Positions 25,305-33,223 of a stretch of DNA of 64,000 bases are shown one piece after another. Position numbers and translations under genes: made by a program. Numbering within the stretch: position 1 is the first letter of the stretch; each line of letters opens with the position of its first letter. Source of the stretch: Halovenus aranensis (GTDB taxonomy: Archaea; Halobacteriota; Halobacteria; Halobacteriales; Haloarculaceae). Below the pieces are notes generated by a model that saw only the letters and a program-made list of their open reading frames with translations, had not been told where the DNA came from and searched no databases. The stretch is from NCBI RefSeq assembly GCF_900100385.1, contig NZ_FNFC01000013.1, positions 49,604 through 113,603 on the forward strand, read 5' to 3'.

Positions 25305-25694
25305 GTGACCGACGGCATTTTGCCGTTCGACGTAGAACCTCTACACGTGACAGCAGTCGACGAGTGGGAGCAACAGCTTGCCAAGGCCGGAGACCTCTCT
25401 CCAGACCTGGTTGACCGTATCGTTGGGCTCCACGGCGACCGCGCCCAGCGCGCTATCCAGGCGGTCAGCGAGAACCGCGTCAAGTCCTATCGGGATTTCA
25501 TCGTCGTCGTCGGTCACGAGGACGAGTACGTTGTCGAGGACGATGCCTGTAGCTGCAAGGACGCCGAGTACAACCTCGACTCGACCGACCCTGAACAGCT
25601 CTGTTGGCACGCCATTGCCGTCCGTATCGCCCGTGCGCTCGACGAAACCGACGAACACGATATGTGGTACTCGGACGTTCGTGATTTTTTGTGA
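25305..25694 (+). CDS. SWIM zinc-finger protein
   Basis: The protein of about 129 residues ends with a SWIM-type zinc site: C-S-C in EDDACSCKDAEYNLDS and C-W-H in EQLCWHAIAVRIA, matching C-x-C-x(n)-C-x-H. The central part (RAQRAIQAVSENRVKSYRDFIVVVGHEDEY) is a typical lead-in. SWIM domains bind DNA or proteins. The start is uncertain: the frame is open from 25179, GTG codons at 25305 and 25347 are plausible, and TATA-like elements lie at about 25256-25264 and 25289-25298. I chose 25305 because the preceding residues look non-coding. Confidence 0.75.
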   Translation: MTDGILPFDVEPLHVTAVDEWEQQLAKAGDLSPDLVDRIVGLHGDRAQRAIQAVSENRVKSYRDFIVVVGHEDEYVVEDDACSCKDAEYNLDSTDPEQLCWHAIAVRIARALDETDEHDMWYSDVRDFL

Positions 25695-25765
25695 GTGTGG
25701 GGTCTCCTCTCACAGACGGCGCGCAACGAAACGCTTACAACCGACACTCCAGCACGTGTATATGC

Positions 25766-25838
25766 GGGACCGTGGGGTAGCTTGGTATCCTCCGGGCCTT
25801 GGGTGCCCGCAACCCTGGTTCAAATCCGGGCGGTCCCA
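25766..25838 (+). tRNA. tRNA-Pro (anticodon TGG)
   Basis: The acceptor arms GGGACCG and CGGTCCC pair perfectly, with discriminator A at 25838. The anticodon stem CGGGC/GCCCG encloses the loop CTTGGGT, giving anticodon TGG. The T-arm contains GGTTCAAATCC and the D-loop GTAGCTTGGTA. There is no intron and no encoded CCA. A box-A-like CTTACA lies about 35 bp upstream. Confidence 0.96.
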
Positions 25839-26133
25839 CTTCTGACGTACTGAGACGGAGTACAGACTACATCGTATATCTGACACAACCACTCGGTACC
25901 TGTCCAGTGAAATGTCGGTACGTACAACGGCCTGAATTCAGAGGGAGTGAACAACTCGGCCTATCAATCACCACCCCTCCTAAGAGTCTCTCGCCCTGAC
26001 CGGGAGTTTCCTGTGCACCACGGCTCATACGTGACTGCTACAAGCTTCCTGACAGGATAAGTACTGATAACACAGTTTTCACTTTGTGGGAAGTGCTGAC
26101 AGGTATTTGTGTTACACTGAGTTACTTTCACCT
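25839..26133. other. AT-richer intergenic stretch after tRNA-Pro, no gene seen
   Basis: This 295 bp has clearly lower GC than its surroundings and no frame that looks coding. It does not contain a copy of the tRNA-Pro 3' end. The last part carries the rhodanese promoter (TATTTG at about 26104-26109). Confidence 0.5.
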
Positions 26134-27009
26134 GTGACCTCCCATCTCGACAGTGACGCCATACGGTCAGCCGAATGGGTTCGTGAGCATCTGGACCAGT
26201 TCCAGACCGACGAGCCGGACTATCGACTGGTCGAAGTCGATATGGACCCGGGTGTTTACGACGATTGGCATATCCCTGGGGCAGTCCAGATTAACTGGGA
26301 AGAAGATATCATCGACGGGCTCGGTGGCAACGTCGTCGACCAGAGTGAGGCCGAGTCACTGTTTGGCGAGCTGGGGATTACACGGGACACCACAGTCGTC
26401 GTCTACGGCGACCAGGCAAACTGGTTTGCCGGCCACGCGTACTGGGTGCTTAGGTACTACCAGCACGAGAACGTCCAGTTGCTCGACGGCGGTCGGCGTT
26501 CCTGGCGGCTCGAAGGCTACGAGCAGACACAAGATGAGCCCGAGTACCCGTCCTGTGAGTACACTATCGACGGGACCAACGAGGACATCCGCGGGTACAA
26601 ACACGACATCAGAGAGAGCCTCGACGAGGGCAGGCCGATTATTGACGTTCGAAACCCACAGGAGTACCGCGGTGAAAAACCCCCGGCGGAGATTCCGAAC
26701 ACCACTGACCGGGAGGGCCACATCCCGACCGCAGCGAACGTCCCGTGGGGGAAAGCGGTCAACGCAGATGGCACATTCAAACCCGAGTCGGAACTCCGGG
26801 ACATCTACGGGGAGTACATCGACCCAGACAGCTCGACGGTCGCATACTGCCGTATCGGGGAGCGCTCGTCTATCACGTGGTTCGTCCTCTCGGAGCTTCT
26901 CGGTGCCGACGCGGTCAACTACGACGGGTCGTGGACGGAGTGGGCTGCCGACGAAACAGCACCGGTCGAGGACGCTCCCGAGCCTGCGGTCACGGAGGGT
27001 GACTTCTAA
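26134..27009 (+). CDS. Thiosulfate sulfurtransferase (two-domain rhodanese)
   Basis: The 291-residue protein has two rhodanese domains. The N-terminal one (residues 15-125) contains HIPGAVQINW and VVVYGDQANWFAGHAYW, with no Cys at the active loop and so a structural role. The C-terminal one (residues 150-275) has DVRNPQEYRG, GHIPTAANVPWGKA and the catalytic loop AYCRIGERSS with Cys near residue 249. The enzyme moves sulfane sulfur from thiosulfate to acceptors such as cyanide or sulfur-relay proteins. A GTG at 26134 sits about 27 nt after a TATA-like element and gives the usual family start, so it is preferred over the ATG at 26086. The next gene overlaps by one base. Confidence 0.9.
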   Translation: MTSHLDSDAIRSAEWVREHLDQFQTDEPDYRLVEVDMDPGVYDDWHIPGAVQINWEEDIIDGLGGNVVDQSEAESLFGELGITRDTTVVVYGDQANWFAGHAYWVLRYYQHENVQLLDGGRRSWRLEGYEQTQDEPEYPSCEYTIDGTNEDIRGYKHDIRESLDEGRPIIDVRNPQEYRGEKPPAEIPNTTDREGHIPTAANVPWGKAVNADGTFKPESELRDIYGEYIDPDSSTVAYCRIGERSSITWFVLSELLGADAVNYDGSWTEWAADETAPVEDAPEPAVTEGDF

Positions 27010-27524
27010 TGACACTCACAGCAAACGAGCCGAGTGGTACTGTCCGCGGAGAACTGGTTCAGGTCTGCATCGACGGCGTGATGTCCGTCTACCAGAGTCG
27101 GATGCGCAACATGCTAAACGAGGAGGGTATCGAAAAGCCGGACCCGGAGCCCGACGAGTGGTACCCGCTCGCGGACTTCCTGCACGTGCTGACGACCGTC
27201 GAGCGGAACACCGGCGAGAGCGCACTGGCGAAAATTGGCGAGTCGACGCCGCGGTTTCTCGACTGGACAGCAACTATCGACTCGCCACACGAAGGGCTGA
27301 GCCACCTCCCAGAGATGTACGATGCCGAGCATCGCCAGGCCGCTGGCGAGTACACGTACGAGAAAGTCGACGAGAGCCGGGCGATGGTCACTTCGACGAC
27401 ACCGTACCCGGCACAATGGGAGAAGGGCTTTCTCGAAGGGACAGCCCAACACTTCGGAGCCGAATACGCTCACGCGAACGTCGACGATGACGGCACCGAA
27501 ACGACCTTTGACGTTCGGTGGTAG
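27009..27524 (+). CDS. Conserved-looking protein of unknown function, coupled to rhodanese
   Basis: The 171-residue soluble protein is not recognised with certainty. It is acidic, with helical N-terminal half (RGELVQVCIDGVMSVYQSRM, DFLHVLTTVERNTGESALAKIG) and a strand-rich C-terminal half (YTYEKVDESRAMVTSTTPYP, EYAHANVDDDGTETTFDVRW). The layout faintly resembles small ligand-sensing domains related to heme NO/vinyl-reductase folds, but no motif proves it. A single Cys near residue 20 could take part in sulfur chemistry. Its start overlaps the rhodanese stop, so the two are probably made together. Confidence 0.75.
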   Translation: MTLTANEPSGTVRGELVQVCIDGVMSVYQSRMRNMLNEEGIEKPDPEPDEWYPLADFLHVLTTVERNTGESALAKIGESTPRFLDWTATIDSPHEGLSHLPEMYDAEHRQAAGEYTYEKVDESRAMVTSTTPYPAQWEKGFLEGTAQHFGAEYAHANVDDDGTETTFDVRW

Positions 27525-27629
27525 GCGTTGATATCATCTTCTAGTTATCGGAAACTCAGCTCAACGAGGTGAATTTGTCGCCGGCCTCTCAGTAATCGAG
27601 TAATAAAAAGTGTGTGATGCGATTATCCG

Positions 27630-28178
27630 TTACGCTTCTGGGCCTTTGTCTTCGTCGAGCGTTGAGGAGTCGTCACCGGTGTCCCAGACGAGGTCGATGT
27701 CGTAGTTATCATCAACCGGAATCGTGAAGCCTTCACTTGCCGAGAACTCGTCTTCAGAGACATCGGCTATGTCAGCGACCACAATCTCGTCAGTCTCAGT
27801 CGCATCGCCCGCAGTACCGGCAGTCGCGCCGTCAGATGTATCTTCATAGATACCGTCCCCTCTGATGTAGAGGTCCGCTGTTTCGACAGCCTCACCATCT
27901 GAGACCGTAATTTCTAACGTCCCATTTCCTTCTGTGAGTGTCCCGTCAGCGATGCTACCGTAGTCTGTGTTACCTGTAAAATCGTAGCTATCCGTGTTTG
28001 CTTCCTCGTATTCGAAGTTCCACGTGGCCTGGGGCTGTACTTCGCCTGCCGTATCTCCGAGCCCGAGCACGAACGATGCGATGACAGCCGCTAGGATGAC
28101 TGTGATAGCGACCATCAGGATGACGCCGATAACCGGCGACACCGCGTCGTCTTCCTCGAATAGATTTTTAATCTGCAT
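27630..28178 (-). CDS. Type IV pilin N-terminal domain protein
   Basis: The 182-residue protein has the archaeal type IV pilin start: a charged leader MQIKNLFEEDD, then AVSPVIGVILMVAITVILAAV, a strongly hydrophobic helix that is processed by prepilin peptidase PibD and packs into the filament core. The rest is an acidic, strand-rich domain (TWNFEYEEANTDSYDFTG, TLEITVSDGEAVETADLYIRG). Such pilins build adhesion pili. It stands alone, without pilus assembly ATPase genes nearby, which is usual for haloarchaeal pilins. A TATA-like ATATAAAT (28208-28215) lies just upstream. Confidence 0.88.
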   Translation of the reverse strand: MQIKNLFEEDDAVSPVIGVILMVAITVILAAVIASFVLGLGDTAGEVQPQATWNFEYEEANTDSYDFTGNTDYGSIADGTLTEGNGTLEITVSDGEAVETADLYIRGDGIYEDTSDGATAGTAGDATETDEIVVADIADVSEDEFSASEGFTIPVDDNYDIDLVWDTGDDSSTLDEDKGPEA

Positions 28179-28458
28179 GTTGCATCTGGACCTTGCACTC
28201 GTAGCCAATATAAATCATAGCGACGTTTTCTCCGCTCTCAATATTTTCGCCGTGTTTTCTCGCCGTGAATATACTGCTATATACTCACTTCGCATCTGAT
28301 AATGTACGGGTAGCAGCCGAGATACTGGAGAAACTGGTATTTATGTAATTTCGAATACGTATAATTTATCCATAATAAATCATCGTGGCACGTCGGCGCA
28401 CGACCGGCCAGCATGTCACTTGAGTATTAAGTATCTCGCTACACCAGGGTAGCCTACC
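28179..28458. other. AT-rich intergenic stretch between the pilin and SDR genes
   Basis: These 280 bp are rich in A/T runs and hold the pilin promoter (28208-28215) but no credible gene on either strand. The low GC is typical of promoter-dense haloarchaeal spacers; the stretch could also hold control sites for the pilin. Confidence 0.5.
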
Positions 28459-29178
28459 ATGTCGCGCACGATTGTGATTGCAGGCGTTGGCGAGGGGCTG
28501 GGTTCCTCAGTCGCCCGAGTGTTTGCACAGAGCGGTGACGATGTTGCACTTCTTGCCCGCTCGTCGGAGTTCATAACGACCCTCGCAGCCGACCTCTCCG
28601 AATCAACACCGGGGCGGGCGGCGGCGTTTCCGACTGACTTGGCTGACAGTGCCGAGGTCGCCGACGCGTTTGCGAGTCTTCGCGAGCGACTCGGGCCGGT
28701 CGGCGGGCTCGTGTTCACGGCCTTTGGAGGCGGCGGCGGTGGTGGCGTCTTCGATACGGACCCCGACCAACTCCGCGGTGCGCTCGACGTGCGAGTCCAC
28801 GGCCTGTTCGAGTGTGTCAGTGAAGCCACGGCGGACATGCGTGATAACGACGGAGGTACAGTCGTCGTCGTCAACTCTGGTACCTCGCGAACGCCATCCG
28901 AGAACACAGTCGATTCGACAGCCAGACACGCGTGCCGTGGGCTGACGCGCTCGATAGCCGCCGACCCGGACCTGGGGAGTCACGGCATTCAGGCGGTCCA
29001 CGTTATCGTCGACGGGTGGATATCGAAACCGTCGCTCCACGAGCAGTTCCCGGACCACGAGCGATGGATGACACCCGACGACATTGCGACGGTCCTCGGA
29101 CGTCTCGTCGATGCGCCCGACTCGGTCCACACGAGCGAAATCGACCTCCGACACCCGGAAGACGCCCCCTCGTTTTGA
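28459..29178 (+). CDS. Atypical short-chain dehydrogenase/reductase
   Basis: The 239-residue protein has the SDR Rossmann start IVIAGVGEGLGSSVARVFAQ with a G-x-G-x-G-L-G cofactor loop and the VALLARSSEF strand that suggests NADP(H). Further fold marks are PTDLADSAEVADAF and GTVVVVNSGTS. The classic catalytic Tyr-x-x-x-Lys is not present: aligning STARHACRGLTRSI with the usual Y-x-A-S-K-A-A-V-R-G-L puts Asp and Arg at those places. So either it belongs to the atypical SDR branch or it does not act as a normal dehydrogenase. It is monocistronic. Confidence 0.85.
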   Translation: MSRTIVIAGVGEGLGSSVARVFAQSGDDVALLARSSEFITTLAADLSESTPGRAAAFPTDLADSAEVADAFASLRERLGPVGGLVFTAFGGGGGGGVFDTDPDQLRGALDVRVHGLFECVSEATADMRDNDGGTVVVVNSGTSRTPSENTVDSTARHACRGLTRSIAADPDLGSHGIQAVHVIVDGWISKPSLHEQFPDHERWMTPDDIATVLGRLVDAPDSVHTSEIDLRHPEDAPSF

Positions 29179-29250
29179 ACGCCGGGGAACCGATGCCACA
29201 GGCCAACCCACAAAGGTAGCGATGGACTGACCGTGGCCATGCGTTGCCGT

Positions 29251-29964
29251 TCACTGGCCGACCATCCACCGCCAGCGCTGCTCTCCGGTCCCATCTATGT
29301 CGGCCAGGAGGGTTTCGACGCGCTCGACACGCGCCTCAGGTGCCAGCCGCGGATACACCCGTGCCGCGACGGCGGGAATTTGATAGAACTGTCGGAGCTG
29401 CTCTGCGGTGACTTCCAGCCCCCAGGTCCCCGAGACAGTGTCGACAGTCTCCTCGAACGCCTCGCGCACTGCCGTTGTAGAGCTTGGCGAACGCGACTCG
29501 CGGTCGACCTGCTGGAATACGTCCGTGCCGTCGATATACCACCCTTCTGGAGCGACAGCACCGACGACGCCACCGTCAGAGAGGACACGACGGGCCTCCC
29601 TGAGCGCGGTCGCTGGCGAAGGGGTGAGAAACAACGAGGCGGTAAAGGCAACCGCGTCGAAGCTACCGGCCGGAAACGGGAGGGCGTCGAAATCGCCCTG
29701 CACCCGTCGGGCGGACGGATGCTGGGCGAGCATTGCCCGACTCATGTCCAGTGGAACGACGGTTTCGCTTTTCGATTCGAGCGGCGTGGCGCTTGCACCC
29801 GTGCCAGCACCCGCGTCCAGCAGGCACCCGAGTGAGCCGTCGTCTCGGTCTGCCATTTCCGTGGCCAATCGCGCCGCGAGCGTTGAGAACTGGCCGGTCG
29901 CTGCTTCGTAGGCGGCGTACGCTCCGGCACTCTCGTCGAAGTTCGTTCTGACTGTTGTTTTCAT
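29251..29964 (-). CDS. Class I SAM-dependent methyltransferase
   Basis: The 237-residue protein starts MKTTVRTNFDESAGAYAAYE, a typical lead-in for UbiE/BioC-like enzymes, then motif I CLLDAGAGTGASATPLE, the acidic residue region VVPLDMSRAML, RVQGDFDALPFPAGSFDAV and the FLTPSPATALREARRVLSDGG block. This is the Methyltransf_11 type acting on small molecules or lipids; the substrate is unknown. The internal ATG at 29964 begins the conserved part, whereas an upstream codon adds 21 unrelated residues. Confidence 0.88.
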   Translation of the reverse strand: MKTTVRTNFDESAGAYAAYEAATGQFSTLAARLATEMADRDDGSLGCLLDAGAGTGASATPLESKSETVVPLDMSRAMLAQHPSARRVQGDFDALPFPAGSFDAVAFTASLFLTPSPATALREARRVLSDGGVVGAVAPEGWYIDGTDVFQQVDRESRSPSSTTAVREAFEETVDTVSGTWGLEVTAEQLRQFYQIPAVAARVYPRLAPEARVERVETLLADIDGTGEQRWRWMVGQ

Positions 29965-30065
29965 GCCTGTCCTCGAACAGTCTCGCCGGTGTTGCTTGTC
30001 GGTTGGGGTCTCGTGAGAGCACACCACAATCTGTCGGCGTCTGCTGTCTCGTCGTCGGTGGTTAC

Positions 30066-30746
30066 TCAGTTCCGCTCGCGCTCGGTCTCCCGAAGCACGG
30101 CCAACCGCCGTTTGTACTCCGCTTCGGTGAGGTCGCCTTCGGCGTACCGGTAGCGGAGGCGGGCAATAGCGCCCCGCTCCCCTGTGTTCGTCTCGGACGA
30201 ACTATCTGGGACGGCCGCCTCTCCGGCAGCTGCCTGTGCACGCTCGGCTTCGGTCGACATCGTGTGAGCGGACTCGAGCCGTTTCGTCAGGTCATCGTCG
30301 TCTATCTCACCACGGGCGTACTGGCAGGCAACGGCATCGACAGCTGGGGGTGCTGTCGGAACGTCGTGGTTGAACAGACGGTCGAGACGCCGCTCGTACT
30401 CGTCGATATCGAGTTCGCCGTCGAGATACCGGGTCTCCAGAATCTCGAACGGCTCGCCAAGTGACTCGCGGTCGGCCGTTGCTCTGTCGAGCGACATCCA
30501 GATGAGGGCTCCGGCCAGGCCGACGCTAAATAGCGGCGAGAAAAACTGAACCGACGCGAGCAGAAACGCGAGTACGTATCCACCGCCGCCGACTGCTAAC
30601 AGGGCCTGTCCGAGCTGTGTCATCACCATCAAGACGAGCGGTACGAGGATGCCGAGAACGAAAAACAACGGTCTGCCCGCACTCGGCTCGGAATCCGACT
30701 GGGGGTCCTCAGACGGCCACTCCGGCTGCTCGCCGATACCGTGCAT
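30066..30746 (-). CDS. SHOCT-domain membrane protein
   Basis: The 226-residue protein has a polar start, two transmembrane helices (about residues 27-50 and 58-85) and a long cytoplasmic part with three SHOCT-like units: ETRYLDGELDIDEYERRLDRLF, CQYARGEIDDDDLTKRLES and RLRYRYAEGDLTEAEYKRRL. SHOCT motifs (short C-terminal domains with L-x-x-G-x-I-T/D-x-x-E-Y/F) mediate oligomerisation and are widespread in haloarchaeal membrane proteins, but their function is unknown. The ATG at 30746 is preferred over a GTG two codons upstream. Confidence 0.83.
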   Translation of the reverse strand: MHGIGEQPEWPSEDPQSDSEPSAGRPLFFVLGILVPLVLMVMTQLGQALLAVGGGGYVLAFLLASVQFFSPLFSVGLAGALIWMSLDRATADRESLGEPFEILETRYLDGELDIDEYERRLDRLFNHDVPTAPPAVDAVACQYARGEIDDDDLTKRLESAHTMSTEAERAQAAAGEAAVPDSSSETNTGERGAIARLRYRYAEGDLTEAEYKRRLAVLRETERERN

Positions 30747-30841
30747 GGACACAGTTTGGCTTGGACCAAGGTTAGTGTTGCGCCGGATGCTGTCACTCAG
30801 AGTACGCTACTGACCGGCCTCACAGCACGGGCCGGTTGCCA

Positions 30842-32287
30842 TCACAGCGAGGCTGTCCAGGAAGCAAGGTCCTCGATGACGGTCTCTGAAACCGGATTCG
30901 AGAGGGCGTACTCCGACCGGGTGGACGGCCCCTCGCCGTACTGGAACGTGTGGCCCAGCCCGTCGTACAGCTTGAACGTCGTGTTCTGTCGCTCCGCGAG
31001 TTCCTCCTGCCAGCGGCCGAAGTCTTTCTCCGGGGAGACCTGGTAGTCTCGTTCACCCTGCAAGACGAACGTGGGCGTCTCGATCTCTTTTGCCGTCCCA
31101 ATCTGGTCGTATTCGTCGACTGTGCGCCAGAGCGCCCCCGGGTAATCGAGGACGATATCGCCGTCGTTGTAGTCGCCGTTCCGGATGCGGTCGATGCGGC
31201 TCTGCCAGCGCTCGTAGATGGTAGCCATCTGTTCCCACTCGTATTCGCCGAGGGTGGCGAGGTGCTTGAACTGCTCGAGGAATATCTCGTAGAAGTCCCG
31301 AGCGGGACCGGCCAGCATCGCGATACCCCCGAGATTCCCGTCGCGCTTTGCAATCCGTGGCGCTGCGAGTCCTCCGAGGCTGTGGCCGGCGACGACCACC
31401 CGGTCGGAGTCGACCCCATCAACACCCCGGAGCTGGTCTACCGCCACGAGTGGGTCGTCGACAGTGATGGCGTCGAGCGTCCATTCCGATGCAGACAGCG
31501 AGTTCGGACAGCCATGCGAGCGGCGGTCGTACCGGAGTACAGCGACCCCCTGACTGGCGAGTCCCTCTGCCATGTCCTTGAAGATCTTCGACCCACCTGC
31601 GGTCAGGTCTTTATCCGCACCGCCGACGGCAGGCGGGTCACTGCCGTGGACGAGGACGACGCCAGGAACGCTTTCCTCATCGTCGGGGACCGTCAGCGTC
31701 GCGTCCAAGAGACAGTCTTCCGTTTCGACCTGGGTATCTCGGGCGCTGAACGCGGCGGTGTCGACGTAGTCCGGCCGTTCGTAGGTGTCGTTTACGAGGA
31801 TACTGATAACTGCGTTCCCCTCTGCGCTGTCGACGATGACTCGAAGGACGTGGTCCCCACGCTCGAATCCGAGCGTCAGGTCGACAGCGTCGAACCCACC
31901 CTGGACGGTCTCCTCACTCTCGACGACTCCCTGGAACTGGCCGCCGACAGCAGTGTAGCCGAGCCAGATGTGTTCGAGTTGTCCGGCAGAAAGCCGTCGC
32001 TGGAGGTCTGACCGGAACCGCCCGAGCGCCTGCGGGAACGCGCCGGCGTTCATATCGTCGACGACCTGCTTGCCCGCCTCGACGACATCTTCTGGTTCCT
32101 CGGGCGTCGGCGTCTCTTCTGGCGTTTGTGTCTCTTCTGGTGTCGGTGTCTCGGCTGGCGTCGGCGTCGCCGTCGCTGTTGCAGTCGGCGTTATCGTTGC
32201 CGTTGGGGTCTCCGAGTCGTCGTCGCCCCCGAGACAGCCGGCCAGTGCGGCGGTACCAGCAACGTAGAGAAACTTCCGTCGTCGCAT
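30842..32287 (-). CDS. Alpha/beta hydrolase lipoprotein with DUF3887-like domain
   Basis: The 481-residue protein begins MRRRKFLYVAGTAALAGC, a Tat-type signal with lipobox, and then a Thr/Pro/Glu linker (residues 20-70). A DUF3887-like domain (residues 70-180) precedes the alpha/beta hydrolase fold, with GVVLVHGSDPPAVGG (oxyanion), the nucleophile in VAGHSLGGLAAPRIA, the Asp region FVLQGERDYQVSP and the His in GLGHTFQYGEG. It is therefore a surface-anchored esterase or peptidase-like enzyme; the substrate is unknown. The frame is open for 56 codons upstream but the signal sequence fixes the ATG at 32287. Confidence 0.9.
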   Translation of the reverse strand: MRRRKFLYVAGTAALAGCLGGDDDSETPTATITPTATATATPTPAETPTPEETQTPEETPTPEEPEDVVEAGKQVVDDMNAGAFPQALGRFRSDLQRRLSAGQLEHIWLGYTAVGGQFQGVVESEETVQGGFDAVDLTLGFERGDHVLRVIVDSAEGNAVISILVNDTYERPDYVDTAAFSARDTQVETEDCLLDATLTVPDDEESVPGVVLVHGSDPPAVGGADKDLTAGGSKIFKDMAEGLASQGVAVLRYDRRSHGCPNSLSASEWTLDAITVDDPLVAVDQLRGVDGVDSDRVVVAGHSLGGLAAPRIAKRDGNLGGIAMLAGPARDFYEIFLEQFKHLATLGEYEWEQMATIYERWQSRIDRIRNGDYNDGDIVLDYPGALWRTVDEYDQIGTAKEIETPTFVLQGERDYQVSPEKDFGRWQEELAERQNTTFKLYDGLGHTFQYGEGPSTRSEYALSNPVSETVIEDLASWTASL

Positions 32288-32361
32288 ATTCCAGTATTTT
32301 TCACAGAGTAATAAAACAGGTCCGCTCTGTTTCAGATAATGAGAGCGGCCGGCTAACGGTC

Positions 32362-32367
32362 TTATAT
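32362..32367 (+). promoter_or_regulatory. Box A of the GNAT acetyltransferase gene
   Basis: TTATAT centred about 27 nt before the ATG at 32390 predicts a leaderless transcript and rules out the upstream ATG at 32366, which overlaps the element itself. Confidence 0.55.
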
Positions 32368-32389
32368 GTCCCCGACGAACCGCCGCGTG

Positions 32390-32881
32390 ATGGCGACCGC
32401 CCGGTTCCGTGAAGCCGAGACGAACGACGCCAGAGTCCTCTGGTCGACCAAACACAGCGCAATCAATGCCGTCGAGACCGACGAGTACACTACCGCCGAG
32501 TTGGCGGCGTGGATGCCCGAAAGCGGCGCTATCTCTGACTTTCGACGCGCTATCGACAGCGAGACGTTCGACGTTATCGTCGCCGAAGCCGACGGCGAGA
32601 CAGTCGGATACGGCGTTCTCAACCGCTTAGACGAGCGCATCGACGCCGTCTTCGTTCTCCCAGAGCACAGCCGCCAAGGCATCGCTACCTCGCCGGTACA
32701 ACAGCTCGAATCCAGAGCCAGCATGGGCGGTATCGCCGAACTGACGCTCGTGTCCTCGCTCGACGCACGGGAGTTCTATCGCGGCCCGAACTACCGTGTC
32801 GTCGAGACTGAAACCCGTGCCATCGACGGAACAGACCTCGAATTTCTCATCATGTCGAAAAGCTGTGACGTGTGCGTCTGA
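32390..32881 (+). CDS. GNAT-family N-acetyltransferase
   Basis: The 163-residue protein has the Gcn5-related fold: ARFREAETNDARVLWS at the start, the strand VIVAEADGETVGYGVLN, and the acetyl-CoA loop VLPEHSRQGIATSPVQQLESRA, a slightly divergent form of Q/R-x-x-G-x-G/A. The final strands include AREFYRGPNYRVVE, the usual F-Y-x-x-x-G-Y/F signature. It transfers an acetyl group to an unknown amine substrate. Promoter spacing supports this start. Confidence 0.87.
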   Translation: MATARFREAETNDARVLWSTKHSAINAVETDEYTTAELAAWMPESGAISDFRRAIDSETFDVIVAEADGETVGYGVLNRLDERIDAVFVLPEHSRQGIATSPVQQLESRASMGGIAELTLVSSLDAREFYRGPNYRVVETETRAIDGTDLEFLIMSKSCDVCV

Positions 32882-32923
32882 CTGACGGTTAGGTTCTGGC
32901 CGTCCGTCCTCCTCCGTGAACAC

Positions 32924-33223
32924 GTGCCCCTCCAGTCACGTCCACCCCTCCGCGTCGCCGCCTTGGTCTCTGGCGTCCGCGCTGGCATTCGATGGACCGC
33001 GTTCTGGATTGCTGTCGCCCTTCCGTTCTTGTACGTCCCGTTGTTCGTCGCGGGCGACGCACACGCAGGTATCCTCCTGTTTCTCGCGGTATCAACGTCG
33101 TCTGTTTGCTCGCCGACTATCTGTACGGCGGCGTTCACCCTCGCCGACACTCCCGGCTGTCTCGGGGCGAAGGTGAACCGACAGCGTTTCACTTCCACAG
33201 ACAATCACACGGATAACGAATGA
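32924..33223 (+). CDS. Small membrane protein before uvrA, possibly frameshifted
   Basis: The frame starts with a GTG at 32924 and encodes 99 residues with two membrane helices (AFWIAVALPFLYVPLFVAG and ILLFLAVSTSSV). The last 40 residues look unlike a protein tail. After LLFLA, the alternative forward frame reads GINVVCLLADYLYGGVHP, which continues the hydrophobic helix and the usual ending of small haloarchaeal two-helix proteins. A single-base deletion near 33091 would explain this. The stop overlaps the uvrA start by four bases. Function unknown. Confidence 0.4.
   Translation: MPLQSRPPLRVAALVSGVRAGIRWTAFWIAVALPFLYVPLFVAGDAHAGILLFLAVSTSSVCSPTICTAAFTLADTPGCLGAKVNRQRFTSTDNHTDNE

Noticed and set aside
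25766..26133. Attachment-site duplication of the tRNA-Pro 3' end
   Set aside because: No second copy of the T-arm or acceptor end could be found in the spacer.
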